This document shows positions 1-11,328 of a DNA stretch of 64,000 nt, piece by piece. Numbering within the stretch: position 1 is the stretch's first letter; each line of letters opens with the position of its first letter. Below the pieces are notes generated by a model. That model made no database searches. It was not told the origin of the DNA and saw only the letters and a list, made by a program, of their open reading frames with translations. This stretch comes from Nemertoderma westbladi (taxonomy: Eukaryota > Xenacoelomorpha > Nemertodermatida > Nemertodermatidae). Location of the stretch: the NCBI GenBank assembly GCA_032718475.1, contig JAUCBJ010000812.1, forward strand, positions 1 through 64,000, given 5' to 3'. A program made the position numbers and the translations under genes.

Positions 1-1395
1 TGTTGGTGTAGACTGGTACACTGAGAGACGTTAGTGTTGGTGTAGACTGGTACACTAGCGAGACGATTAGTGTTGGTGTAGACTGGTACACTGCGAGACG
101 TTAGTGTTGGTGTAGACTGGTACACTGCGAGACGTTAGTTGTTGGTGTAGACTGGTACACGGAGACTTTGTTGGTGTAGACTGGTACACTGAGAGACGTT
201 AGTGTTGGTGTAGACTGGTACACTGCGAGACGTTAGTGTTGGTGTAGACTGGTACACTGCGAGACGTTAGTGTTGGTGTAGACTGGTACACTGATAAACG
301 TTAGTGTTGGTGTAGACTGGTGCACTCCGAGACGTTAGTGTTGGTGTAGACTGGTACACTGCGAGACGTTAGTGTTGGTGTAGACTGGTACACTGCGAGA
401 CGTTAGTGTTGGTGTAGACTGGTACACTGCGAGACGTTAGTGTTGGTGTGGACTGGTACACAGCGATACGTTATGTTGGTGTAGACTGGTACACTGCGAG
501 ACGTTAGTGTTGGTGTAGACTGGTACACTGCGAGACGTTAGTGTTGGTGTAGACTGGTACACTGCGAGAAGTTAGTGTTGGTTTAGACTGGTACACTGAG
601 AGAGGTTAGTGTTGGTGTCGACTGCTATACTGAGAGACGTTAGTGTTGGTGTAGACTGGTACACTGCGAGACGTTAGTGTTGGTGTAGACTGGTACACTG
701 CGAGACGTTAGTGTTGGTGTGGACTGGTACACTGCGAGACGTTAGTGTTGGTGTAGACTGGTACACTGCGAGACGTTAGTGTTGGTGTAGACTGGTACAC
801 TGCGAGACGTTAGTGTTGGTGTAGACTGGTACACTCCGAGACGTTAGTGTTGGTGTAGACTGGTACACTGCGAGACGTTATGTTGGTGTAGACTGGTACA
901 CTGCGAGACGTTATTGTTGGTGTAGACTGGTACACTGCGAGACGTTAGTGTTGGTGTAGACTGGTACACTGCGAGACGTTTAGTGTTGGTGTAGACTGGT
1001 ACACTGGAGCGTTAGGTGTAACTGGAATGGAACGTTAGTGTTGGTGTAGACTGGTACACTGCGAGACGTTATTGTTGGTGTAGACTGGTACACTGCGAGA
1101 CGTTAGTGTTGGTGTAGACTGGAACACTGCGAGACGTTAGTGTTGGTGTAGACTGGTACACTGCGAGACGTTAGTGTTGGTGTAGACTGGTACACTGCGA
1201 GACGTTAGTGTTGGTGTAGACTGGTACACTGCGAGACGTTATTGTCGGTGTAGACTGGCACACTGCGAGACGTTAGTGTTGGTGTAGACTGGTACACTGA
1301 GAGACGTTTGTGTTGGTGTAGACTGGTATACTGAGAGTCGTTAGTGTTGGTGTAGACTGGTACAATGCGATACGTTAGTGTCGTTACCTCTAACG
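1..1395. repeat. 34-bp minisatellite array, about 41 units
   Basis: Tandem units of 34 bp, each containing GTTGGTGTAGACTGGTACAC and then a GCGAGACGTTAGT-type tail. Most units differ by one or two bases; a few are shortened and one is scrambled near 1010-1035. The array runs off the left window edge. It lies upstream of guanylate cyclase exon 2989-3188, so it is probably intronic. Short open frames in it are products of the repeat. Confidence 0.97.
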
Positions 1396-1440
1396 TTGGC
1401 ATTCAAAGTATTGTATTAAATTACCATTTTTATAGAACAT

Positions 1441-1946
1441 GTGTGCGGAATATATTGTCGTAATTCAATGAAACGCCCCCCCCCCCCCCCCCCCCCCCCC
1501 CAAATATTTCTACAAATCGTAATGATAAATGAAATGATGGGCCATTATTTTTATTTTTGCTTTCAATCTTTAGCTACAAGCGATAAAAAAAAGTGTCTCC
1601 GCCGATATTGCACCAGTTCCACCGCGGTTATTCTTCAACCTTATAGTGAGTGATTTGTTGGGGCTGATGTAAAGCTGGCTGTGCAAGGTTCCAATCCAAT
1701 GATGTAAAAACATGTGAATTTGGTTGGGAAATAGCTGCATTGTAACTGGTGCAATATTGCCGGCGACACTTTTTTTTTAAACGCTTGTAATTAAAGAATG
1801 AAAGCAAAAATAAAAATTCCGGCTCTCCCACTAAGTGGTCGGGAAATGAAATCCTCTCTGTTTCAAATACCAATCAATCTCATTAAGACTTGTAGAAAAA
1901 TTGGCGGGGGGTCGTGTCATTGAATTATGGCACTATATTCCGGGCC
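1441..1946. mobile_element. Fold-back (inverted-repeat) element with poly-C tract
   Basis: Left arm about 1443-1643 and right arm about 1720-1945 are imperfect reverse complements. Shared blocks include GGAATATA, TAATTCAATGA, TTTCTACAA, TTTTTATTTTTGCTTTC, ACAAGCG and ATATTGCACCAGTT. The left arm carries a 26-base poly-C run (1476-1501); the right arm has only GGCGGGGGG at the matching place, so the tract expanded on one side. No clear target duplication was found. It is a MITE-like element of unknown superfamily. Confidence 0.8.
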
Positions 1947-2988
1947 ATGGTGTTTTATGTATATCACGATGACTATTATTTAGTTTAATAACTTCGCAAA
2001 TTCGCACGAAATTCCGTAACGATCTGGTTTGTAATTCCGTAACGACACCAATACTTCTGTAACACCAGATTGATTGCTAAATCTGCTTAATCTTTACCAT
2101 GGCGGGCATATTGAACATCTCTACTTACGCGCAATATGTTTAGTTAAAATTAAAAACTCAATAATTTGCAGAACTTTCACTTTAAAAAAATTCAAAAAAA
2201 GTCTATTCTTTTTTGTGTAATTCCGTAAAGTAATGTTTGCGATATTAAAAATAATAAATCCGAGGCAAATTGAATAAAACTATCGAAACCAATATGTTTT
2301 CTGATATAATTTGTCTTATTATGCTCCACAAATTAAAGTTAATTAAAGTCATCTTCGAAACACCAGGTAACACTTTATCGGGGAAAAGTCGTGCGAAATG
2401 TAATTCCGTAACGATGAAATTCATGAGAGGCACCCTGAAAGCGTTTCTATATTGTGTGTTTCATATAAGTCAGGGAAGTGCGCCACACTAACTCCCAAGA
2501 TTCAATACCCTCGCAATCCAACCCTTTTATTTATTCCGCCAGCTTACCAGGTTACCATTACAGCTGGTTTGTTTGGTTGAAGCTAGTTGCTTATAAATTG
2601 AACCCTAACAATAAGTCACCAGGTTTCAATATAATACTAAAAATAGCAATTGTGGGCATTAAGTATATCAACAATGGGCCACTGTCATTATATCGCTGAC
2701 CCAGTGGAAAAAGAACCCACTCAGCTAAGAAGTAATGATAATTTTCATGTGTTCAGCTTCTCAGATGAAAAATATAAAAAAAATTTGTCAAAATATAATT
2801 TAATTAAAAACTGATATTCTGATAGCCAGCGCCTATTAGGAGACAAATGAGATAGATTTTTGTGTTTTTTCGAAACGATACTTTTTGGTTGACGGTTTCG
2901 TTCTGACTGTATTGTTACCATATAGAGTATTTTTACCTCGATTAGAAATTCTTACTTAAATATTTATTTTTCTTTATTATAATTGAAG
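1947..2988. other. Probable intron or spacer, no gene seen
   Basis: AT-rich sequence with no coding exon I can support. The phrase AATTCCGTAA(CGA) occurs about four times (near 2010, 2031, 2219, 2400), suggesting an old dispersed repeat. The sequence ends in the acceptor AG (2987-2988) of the first visible guanylate cyclase exon. Confidence 0.6.
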
Positions 2989-3188
2989 GATTGATTGTTA
3001 TGATGCGTATAAAGTTGAAACGATAGGTGACGCGTACATGGTTGCATCCGGTCTGCCCGTAACCAATGGAACCAGACATGTTTCCGAGATGGCCAGCCTC
3101 TCTTTGGATCTGCTATCCTGTCTGACTACTTTTTGCATCCCTCACCGCCCAAACGAGAATCTCAACCTGAGAATCGGTTTACATTCTG
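2989..3188 (+). CDS. Receptor-type guanylate cyclase, catalytic-domain exon (first visible)
   Basis: This exon encodes the middle of a class III guanylyl cyclase catalytic domain, which converts GTP to cGMP on the cytoplasmic side of the membrane. It reads YDAYKVETIGDAYMVASGLP: the Asp of GDAY is the second metal ligand of the family, and the Glu of KVET is the guanine-specifying residue. The acceptor AG is at 2987-2988 and the donor GTAGGT at 3189; the last codon is split after one base (phase 1). The exon with the first metal Asp (FSDIVGFT-type motif), the kinase-homology region, the membrane segment and the ectodomain lie left of the window. All five visible exons join in frame (814 nt, 271 codons including stop after the first split base). 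Particulate (natriuretic-peptide-receptor-like) type is inferred from the motifs; the ligand class cannot be told. Confidence 0.93.
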
Positions 3189-3513
3189 GTAGGTATAATT
3201 GTGGGATACCGGTATCCGTGTTTCAGTATTATGTATATAGAGGAACTTGGACAATCAATTGTCCTGGCACGGACAACTGCCTGCCCCCTAAGGATAATTT
3301 CCCCCAGATTTCCTATATTCACAGAATATATTTTTTTAATTAATAAGTAATTAAACAGGACTAAGGATGATCCAACTCTATAGCAAATGGAGCGGAAAAA
3401 ATGAATGTATTTTTTAACCCTTTAAACTTTCTTTTGAGTGTTTTCTAGTATTTTGTCCTATAGATTTCTGGTTCTGAATTAAAGTTATAATATTAAAATA
3501 TTAAATTATAATA

Positions 3514-3654
3514 TTAAGGGGAGGGGGGGGGGGGGGGGGGTACACCGGTTATAACACCTGATCATTACAACAAATATAAGTGTAACCTGTTCTATTGAAT
3601 TCGTTTATTGTTTGGTTAGAATAGCGCCCTCTGTAACCTGCTCCTTTCCCTTAA
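3514..3654. mobile_element. TTAA-flanked MITE with poly-G end
   Basis: TTAA (3514-3517), then GGGGAGGG with an 18-base poly-G run (3523-3540), then a body ending GCTCCTTTCCC before TTAA (3651-3654). Ends of opposite polarity (GGGGAGG and CCTTTCCC) beside TTAA duplications suggest a piggyBac-type non-autonomous element. Its interior (3580-3640, minus orientation) is the core sequence also present in other elements of this window. Confidence 0.6.
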
Positions 3655-3770
3655 TCAATAATCAAATCATTGATATTCCTTAGCCGAGTGGGTGTCGTGG
3701 TTAAACTACCCACATGTCTCGCATCAAGTTGATAAATAATTCTGCACAATTTAAGTTCGATTGAATTGGC

Positions 3771-4920
<1,150 letters not shown>

Positions 4921-5480
4921 GCTCTAGGGTAGGGGGGGGGGGGGGGGTACTTTTTTTTTAATTGCCATTACTTTGGGTTATAGTTTAATATAACAATTTT
5001 ATCGTCGCCAGCCAATGTCTGGAAGGCCAAATAGTCACCAAACGTGAATTTTAAAATGTAAGAGGTTTTTGGCCTCCCCGTAGCGGCTGGTGGCGGTATT
5101 GATACTTTAACTAATAACACTTCTAGTCCCTTAATCTTGGTCCTAATTTCTTGAAATCAACTTTTTGGATTCAGCACGACCGACTCTACAGCAGTTATCT
5201 GATATAGTTCTTAATTAGCTAATTTAAATTAAATTTATGAATTTAATTGGTTATTTTTTTTATTATTAATATTACTATATTAATAGGTATTATGTGTTTG
5301 TTTTTATAATGTTAATGCTGCAATCATATTATTGTAACTTGTGATTATATTATACTGTATTTCACATTCGATTGTATAAAGTAAATAATTTATAAATAAA
5401 GTTATTTATTTAATTTATTAATTATAATTATTTTAATTAAAATCAGCTATTACATCAGATATAAAGATTCTTTCGAAATT

Positions 5481-5990
5481 TTATTTAACATAATAAGATG
5501 TTAAACAACTGCCGATACCCTTTCGAATGAGCCTTAAATGATGAGATTTGGTTGAAAAATGGCGGAGGAGTAGTGTTTTAAAAATTCCAAATGTCGTGTC
5601 AGTTTGTATTTTAATGAATTCTAATGAGTCTGTATGTATGTCTGTCTGTCGGGCTATCTGACTATCCGACAATCTGTCCGTCAAATATGAGAAAAGTGCA
5701 CTGCACACCATCTAGCTAAAAGTTCAGCTATAGGGGTTTTCCTATGGTCGCAAAATTCATTTCGAGTGTCAGTTTTAATATTTGATGACTTTCAAATTCT
5801 CTGTTTGGCTGTCAGACTATCGTTTATGTTTAGACTGACAGGCATACAGACTGAAACGACGATGCTAAATTTGAATAATAACATTAGAAATGAAGTCACC
5901 GACCACGAAAACCCATATAGAGATTTGTTTATATAGATAGTATGCTTTTTATTAACGGACAGACCGACCGTCAAATGAACAGAGAGCCAT
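5481..5990. repeat. Dispersed repeat with GTCTGTCTG/CGTCAAATAT motif
   Basis: The part 5630-5860 (TGTATGTCTGTCTG, ACTATCCGACAATCTGTCCG, GGGGTTTTCC, GACAGGCATACAGAC) is closely matched at 23821-24055 in the same orientation. The repeated phrases are separated by similar distances in both. This is an interspersed repeat of unknown class; frames in it are short. Confidence 0.7.
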
Positions 5991-6393
5991 ATCTTATTGC
6001 TAAACGGTTTTCAAATTTGGAATATTGTTAAAACTACTCTAGATTAAATAGTAATACAATTTTGAAGGGGGGGGGGGGGGGGGGGGGAATTTGTAAATAT
6101 TTCGAATATCGCACACCGAATCTTTCCTAATCTTTTATATTCAACAACTATAGATAGCAATCTTACTGGACGGTATTATGTTTAATCCGACCTCTTTTAC
6201 TCACTATGATACTTATTGTAATAGATGAAAGAAATAAAATAATAATAATATTGTATTGTATTGTACCATATGGTACATGTTGTTATTGTATTGTACCATA
6301 TGGTACATGTTGTGTAGTAAAAGTTTGAGATATTTTATAATTCTGTATAAAAAGTAAAAACCTGTAAATAATAAGTAATTCGTTAAATTTTAG

Positions 6394-6485
6394 CTGGTAA
6401 GATCCATATTAGTGAAGCAACCCACCACTTGTTGGAAAGAGTTGGGGGTTACGTTATGGAATGCCGCGGAGAGATAACTATTAAG
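6394..6485 (+). CDS. Receptor-type guanylate cyclase, catalytic-domain exon
   Basis: Acceptor TTTTAG (ending 6393) and donor GTAACA (6486). Completing the split codon, it encodes SGKIHISEATHHLLERVGGY and then VMECRGEITIK, the conserved KIHIS...RGEI.IKGKG segment at the end of class III guanylyl cyclase domains. The exon ends in phase 0, matching the following GKG exon. Confidence 0.95.
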
Positions 6486-6767
6486 GTAACATTACTAATA
6501 CGGTGGTGGTGGTGAATATTAATATAATTGTTGGTAATATTTATTAGGCCAACATGCTTGAGTGATCCGGAATGTATTGTTCAATATTCTTGCGTTTAAT
6601 TAGACTAATTATTTTGTGTTATTTTAATCATCTTGCGTTGCATAACATCAAAGAGTGCATTAAGTACATATTTTTATCTTGCGACATTGAATTTGAGATT
6701 TATTTGCGTTTCACACTGAAAAACTACGTATAACCTGTAACTTTGTAATGTACCGATTTGTCTGCAG
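6486..6767 (+). other. Short guanylate cyclase intron
   Basis: 282-bp AT-rich intron, GTAACA to TCTGCAG, with no repeat recognised. Confidence 0.85.
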
Positions 6768-6930
6768 GGCAAAGGAACCATGGTTACATATTTTTTGCTA
6801 GACCGGGATTTGGACCACGGCGGGGAATTTCTTCATCTGAACAACGCCACGAAGTTAGCTATGTCTATGCCCAGCAGTGCCAAGGGCACACGTACCATTC
6901 CTAACGCAATCGACGTTCAGAGCAGTCGAG
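6768..6930 (+). CDS. Receptor-type guanylate cyclase, end of catalytic domain
   Basis: Encodes GKGTMVTYFLLDRD, the canonical last strand of receptor guanylate cyclases (G(K)G.M.TYWL), then a hydrophilic tail starting LDHGGEFLHLNNATKLAMSM. The typical Trp of TYWL is Phe here. Acceptor TGCAG, donor GTAGGC (6931); the exon ends one base into a codon, completed by the exon at 8998. Confidence 0.93.
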
Positions 6931-7429
6931 GTAGGCGGTAATGTGTCGATTAATAATAAGTTATTCGGTAAGGTTAATCATGGAAAATGAATAGTATGTG
7001 TATGGCATTTTGATTTAATTTTGTTTTCCTTTTTGTGATAGTGGCGCTGCAATAAAAATTGATCTCTCTTTTGGTGGAAAATCACCACTCCAGATTGCGA
7101 GCATAATGATAGAATTGTAGGGTAATATTTGCTAATGAATATCGTTTGGTGTTTTGGTTCGAAATCAGGTTGGCATCCCCAATCTCCGTTGTCTAGAAAA
7201 TGTATTTTACCATATTCGGTTTACAGTAATACAACAGCCCAGATCACTGAGGAAGTATTGAAGAACAGTGTGTTTGAAAAATGGTTAAATTTTAGTCGAT
7301 TACAAATATCGACAATAATTGCTTCTTTGCGATACTTTTTTTTATCAAAAGTAGAAAAAGTATAAAGAATTATAAAAACAAATAAAATTAAAAAAGTAAA
7401 AGTAGGCCTAAAGTAATAACTATTTACAT

Positions 7430-7560
7430 ACCTGTGTGTAAAGTAGCACTTTACAGTGCGTTGATCCGAGTGCTTTGTTACACGAACGAACGTTAGCGAG
7501 TGAGTGAAAAAAAAGCCACGAGGATCAGAACACTGTAAAGTACTTTGCAACAAGTATGTA
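7430..7560. repeat. Hairpin-type dispersed repeat
   Basis: GTAAAGTAGCACTTTACAG is mirrored by CACTGTAAAGTACTTTGC at the far end; between them are TGATCCGAGTGCTTTG, ACGAACGAACG and GCGAGTGAGTGAAAA. A clear second copy with the same order of motifs is at 36767-36900, and diverged relatives are at 4828-4920 and near 39025-39075 and 39690-39800. It is probably a small non-autonomous element. Confidence 0.6.
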
Positions 7561-7970
7561 TGTACTGTAGTTTTATTCCAAAATTTTAACATTACGAAAT
7601 GATTGTACATATTCATTATAGGTGATAGAAACGGCACAAATTATATTAGTTGCTGTATAAATAAATGTAAAAATGAAAATGATGGTGGCGTTTGGAGCCA
7701 TGTTAATTATTTTAATAGCTACTTGTTATTAATAGCTACCGGCAGGTAATGCAGTAGGCCTATCTGGCTGTCAGACAATTTATAATTAATACCAAACTAT
7801 TGTGTATGTGGTAACCATGACCGCGTGATGTAAAGTCACGCCTTTGGGACATTACCACATAATAATACACCAATTCAATACCAATTGCACAGCCCAATAC
7901 AATACAGTAATGTCCTCTAAAGTTGTAAAGTGCTAAATAACATCTCGCTGTTAATAGTAACGGCATTGAG

Positions 7971-8913
7971 CAGGCCTCCCAGAGTTTCCTTTTTTCCTTT
8001 TTTTTTTAGAATGTTTCCTTTTTTCCTTTTTTTTTGTCAATTTTCAAACCTTTTTTTCCTTTTCTTTTGTTCAGAAAATAGCCTGCTGTAAGTGTAACAT
8101 GTTCTATTCAGTACAGGGCAGCGGGGAGACAACTGGATAGGTCTTGCAGTCTAATCAATTACCGGTACTGTACTAGATGTGTTGCTTACTGGGTTATAAG
8201 TTGAGTTAAGTATGAAAAACGACAATTTAAACCAAACAATGCGTATATATGAATGAATGGCTAGAGTTCCGTATAGCACTACATTTTTAAAACATATATC
8301 ATTGTTACTATGGCAACGTTGAAGAGTTCTAGAACAATATAAAAGTCTAGAACAATACATATGGACATAATTTATTGTTAACATGAAATTTTTTATTGCC
8401 GCTGTGGCGATTCTGTTTATAATAAAAAGTGTTTTATTTTTATACTATTCTAGAACATATATAAAATAAAAAATATAATGTTCTAGAATATATAGCTATT
8501 TTCTATTTAATTTTAATTTGGCTAGTAAATTAAAAAAACAAATTCTTAATTAATATTGATTAAGAGTATTTGTATACCGATGTAACTAATTAGCACGGCA
8601 TATATGTCGTATCCCTGTCTGTCTATAGTAGAGTGCCTATTAGGAACTTTATAGCTGTTGCCTTTGCTTGATGCTTGGTATCATTATACTATATATTTTT
8701 GGCTGTTGATAGCTGGATTTATTTTAAGTTGTTCCCAATTCGCATGATGTCAAGGTGGCGAACTGAATGGAACTCCTTGAGTTTCCCACTGAACCCCACC
8801 TGAAAGTCGAACAAGTCTTCCGTTCTGTATCCGATCCTTTTTTCCTTTTTTTTTTGAAATTATAAAATCTTTTTTTCCTTTTTTTTTCTCGATTTTTTTG
8901 GCTGGGAGGGCTG
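7971..8913. mobile_element. TIR element (hAT-like ends) with T-rich subterminal blocks
   Basis: Ends CAGGCCTCCCAG (7971) and CTGGGAGGGCTG (8913) form 12-bp terminal inverted repeats with one mismatch. They are flanked by the direct repeat ATTGAG (7965-7970 and 8914-8919). Both ends have CCTTTTTTCCTTTTTTTTT tracts on the same strand. No transposase is coded, so it is non-autonomous. A CAG-start TIR fits hAT, but the duplication is 6 rather than 8 bp. It contains the perfect RFX X-box GTTACTATGGCAAC (8304-8317). Confidence 0.7.
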
Positions 8914-8997
8914 ATTGAGTAATGTTACAATTTTGGAATAAAAAAGTAAAAGTTTTATTTCTGTTTCTTTACATCCCCTAACATTATTTGTTCTTAG

Positions 8998-9257
8998 CGT
9001 CTTCTGCGCAGAGACGAGGTAGTAGAAAGTCTGCGTCCGAGGTTCTTCTTGATGCCCTCCCTAGCGGATTCAAGGGGAATAAAGTGGGAGACATTCCTGA
9101 GAACGTTTCGATTCAGCCTGTTCTCGAGATCGGAGAGGAGAAACCACCGCCGTCGTATGGCTCGGTCGGTAACGGGTCGGTCGGTAACGGGTCGGTTGGT
9201 AACGCCTCTGTCGCCAACTCTCCTACACTCACTGCACGCGATCCTCAGCCCAATTAA
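8998..9257 (+). CDS. Receptor-type guanylate cyclase, C-terminal exon
   Basis: Terminal exon: acceptor TTCTTAG (8997), stop TAA at 9255-9257. In the frame set by the previous exon it codes for 85 residues of low-complexity, probably disordered cytoplasmic tail: Ser/Arg-rich at the start (RRGSRKSASEVLLDALPSGF), then three copies of GSVGN in tandem, then a Thr/Pro-rich end (TLTARDPQPN). It is clearly less AT-rich than the flanking intron, as expected of coding sequence. Such tails vary between receptor guanylate cyclases and are not part of the catalytic core. Confidence 0.85.
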
Positions 9258-9518
9258 CACGTCACTATTTATGTAAACGTCACACATCAGGTCAACGATT
9301 TCTTTAATGTTATAGTTTCCTAACAAAAAAGTGACCGAAATAAGTGGTGAATATCAAAGTTTAATATTTTCTCCAGGAAAAGTATATTTCATATAAAAAT
9401 TCGAATAGGCCTACATTATAAGATTTGCAAAATGGACTTTAAATGTTTTAGAGCCTAACTATTTCATTAACACGGCAATTTATTTTGTTTATTATTCAAC
9501 ACAATTAATTGTATATCG
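9258..9518 (+). other. Guanylate cyclase 3' UTR, unique part
   Basis: AT-rich sequence following the stop. No AATAAA is seen before the transposon at 9519; the first is at 10174-10179, inside that element, so the transcript may be ended by transposon sequence. Confidence 0.4.
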
Positions 9519-11139
9519 GGGTCGATTACGCAAAAATTGGCCAAATTCAAGGTTAAAATTTTTTTCCGCCAACCCTATCAAATCATACATATTTCGAAAG
9601 CCCTTTGCGTGCTGATTTCAAATTTCATAGTGGTTCATTTTTTCTACCAATAGTAAAAAAGTTATGGACGAAAAACTTATGTCTCGTCGGTAACGCTATG
9701 TCTCATATAAATTTCCTTGTTTAAGCATGCGTTACGTTTTGGACATGTCTTATCTGTAACGAAAGTGTAACGACAGTTTATTTGCGTTACATCTTTCTGT
9801 GCATGCTTTACAAGTGAGACAGCGTTATAATGCGTTACATACCGTTACGTGCAGGACAATTGGGGGCAAGCTTAGCAATCTCATTAGGTTAAAGATAAAG
9901 CTTGATCTTGTATATCATTAGAAAGCGCCTTCAGAAACGGTTTAAAAAAACTTTACATTAAGTAAATCCGATTTGTAGAAGAAAAGTTAGAGCGAAAATA
10001 AGAGCGTTACAAGATGGACATTTCCAATGACGTTAAAAAACTACTTGGCAAACTTTTGGGCATAATTTCTGCTGGACTTATCGATTAGCGTACATTCGTA
10101 TATGTATGGATAGCCATTAACATTATTTCGGAATCTTTCGGAAAATACTTACCTTGAAACAAACGCATTTCACAATAAAACGTTATGTTTCAAATACGAG
10201 CGTTACAACACCTAAAAAATTTATAAAAACGACATTGTAGCATTTTTCATTCCTCAAAAAACAAAACTATAAAGAAGTGTACCCCAGTAACGACTAGTAC
10301 TGGATTGTAGATCACGAATTAAGTTTTTGGCCGATATATAGTTTAATGGAAGTATCTCTTACTGACATTTGGTTATGATTGTCTGTATTTGGAAGTCACC
10401 GAGAATTAATCGGAAACTTAAGGTTCGATTATTTAGAGCAGCAGTAGTTCCAGTACTCCTCTATGGGAGTCCATGCTGGGCTCTAACTGCTGAGGACACC
10501 AAATCTCTGGATGGCACATTCACAAGAATGCTACGCCGGGTTCATTGTGTCAAGTACAATGCACACATCTCCAACCAGACACTATATAACATTGGAGGTG
10601 TTTTATTGGTTCCCCAAGCTTGACAATAGAACAAAATCGCCTCCGCTTTGCAGGACATTGCTTTCGCCGTGAGGACCAGCCAGTGCATAATCTTGTACTT
10701 TGGCAGCCTCATGGATTGAATAAGCATGGTGGACAGCCCATGACTTTCTTGAGACGCATCTTAAAGGACACTGGGCTTGAAGATGCGGATGATCTAGCAA
10801 ATGTCATGGGTGATAGGGAGTTGTGACGGTGCAATTTTGTTGACAAGCCGGCGCAGCATTCTTAAAAATGCAGCACGCCGATCCTAGTAGTAGTAGTAGT
10901 AGTTTGTATCTCAAAAAACTTAGCATCGGACATCGCATCATATGTCCATTTCGTGCTTGTAATCCAAGGAAAATATATGTCAAATTGCATAAAACCAATT
11001 CCAAAAAATGGGCGAAAATTCGCTCTTTAGAAATATATATAGGTTTATATGGTTTGGGTTATTTTCTGCTGAGTTGTGGCTCATGGAATGGCGGAATTAC
11101 GTCTGACACAATTTTGGCCACTTTTTGCGTAATCGACCC
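9519..11139. mobile_element. TIR DNA element with ATCG target duplication
   Basis: Left end GGGTCGATTACGCAAAAA followed by TTGGCCAAA; the right end is its reverse complement (26 of 27 bases). The direct repeat ATCG flanks both sides (9515-9518 and 11140-11143). No transposase is visible. The superfamily is uncertain, since a 4-bp duplication is unusual. A LINE fragment (10369-10900) sits inside it. Confidence 0.7.
10369..10900 (+). pseudogene. LINE fragment, 3' end of reverse-transcriptase ORF
   Basis: Conceptual translation gives the C-terminal region of a non-LTR retrotransposon polyprotein: VVPVLLYGSPCWALTAEDTK, then RMLRRVHCVKYNAHISNQTL, then after a one-base frame break RFAGHCFRREDQPVHNLVLW and MTFLRRILKDTGLEDADDLA. 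The RT catalytic part is missing (5' truncation). The 3' end is CTTAAAAATGCAGC followed shortly by a (TAG)n run (10886-10900), as in LINEs with simple-repeat tails. A longer relative is at 46395-47660. Confidence 0.85.
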
Positions 11140-11328
11140 ATCGGTACCATTTATGTATTTAAGTTTATATCTGTATATGGGCATATTTCGCCAGGCAAGA
11201 AAGACGAAACTAGAATAAATATATTTTACATAAGGAAAAATTTAACGAGTTTTTCCCATAGGGCCTTATATTTTATTGTAAAATTTAATTCCGTTGGTGG
11301 AAGAAGATTCGAACAATCAAATAGAACT

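Larger units (their letters stand above)
6931..8997 (+). other. Last guanylate cyclase intron
   Basis: Intron of 2,067 bp from GTAGGC to GTTCTTAG. It contains a hairpin-type dispersed repeat (7430-7560) and a TIR element (7971-8913). The acceptor lies 84 bases after the TIR element. Confidence 0.8.

Noticed and set aside
1205-1402. Possible CRISPR-like array because of regular 34-bp spacing
   Set aside because: Units are contiguous repeats without unique spacers, and the locus is eukaryotic.
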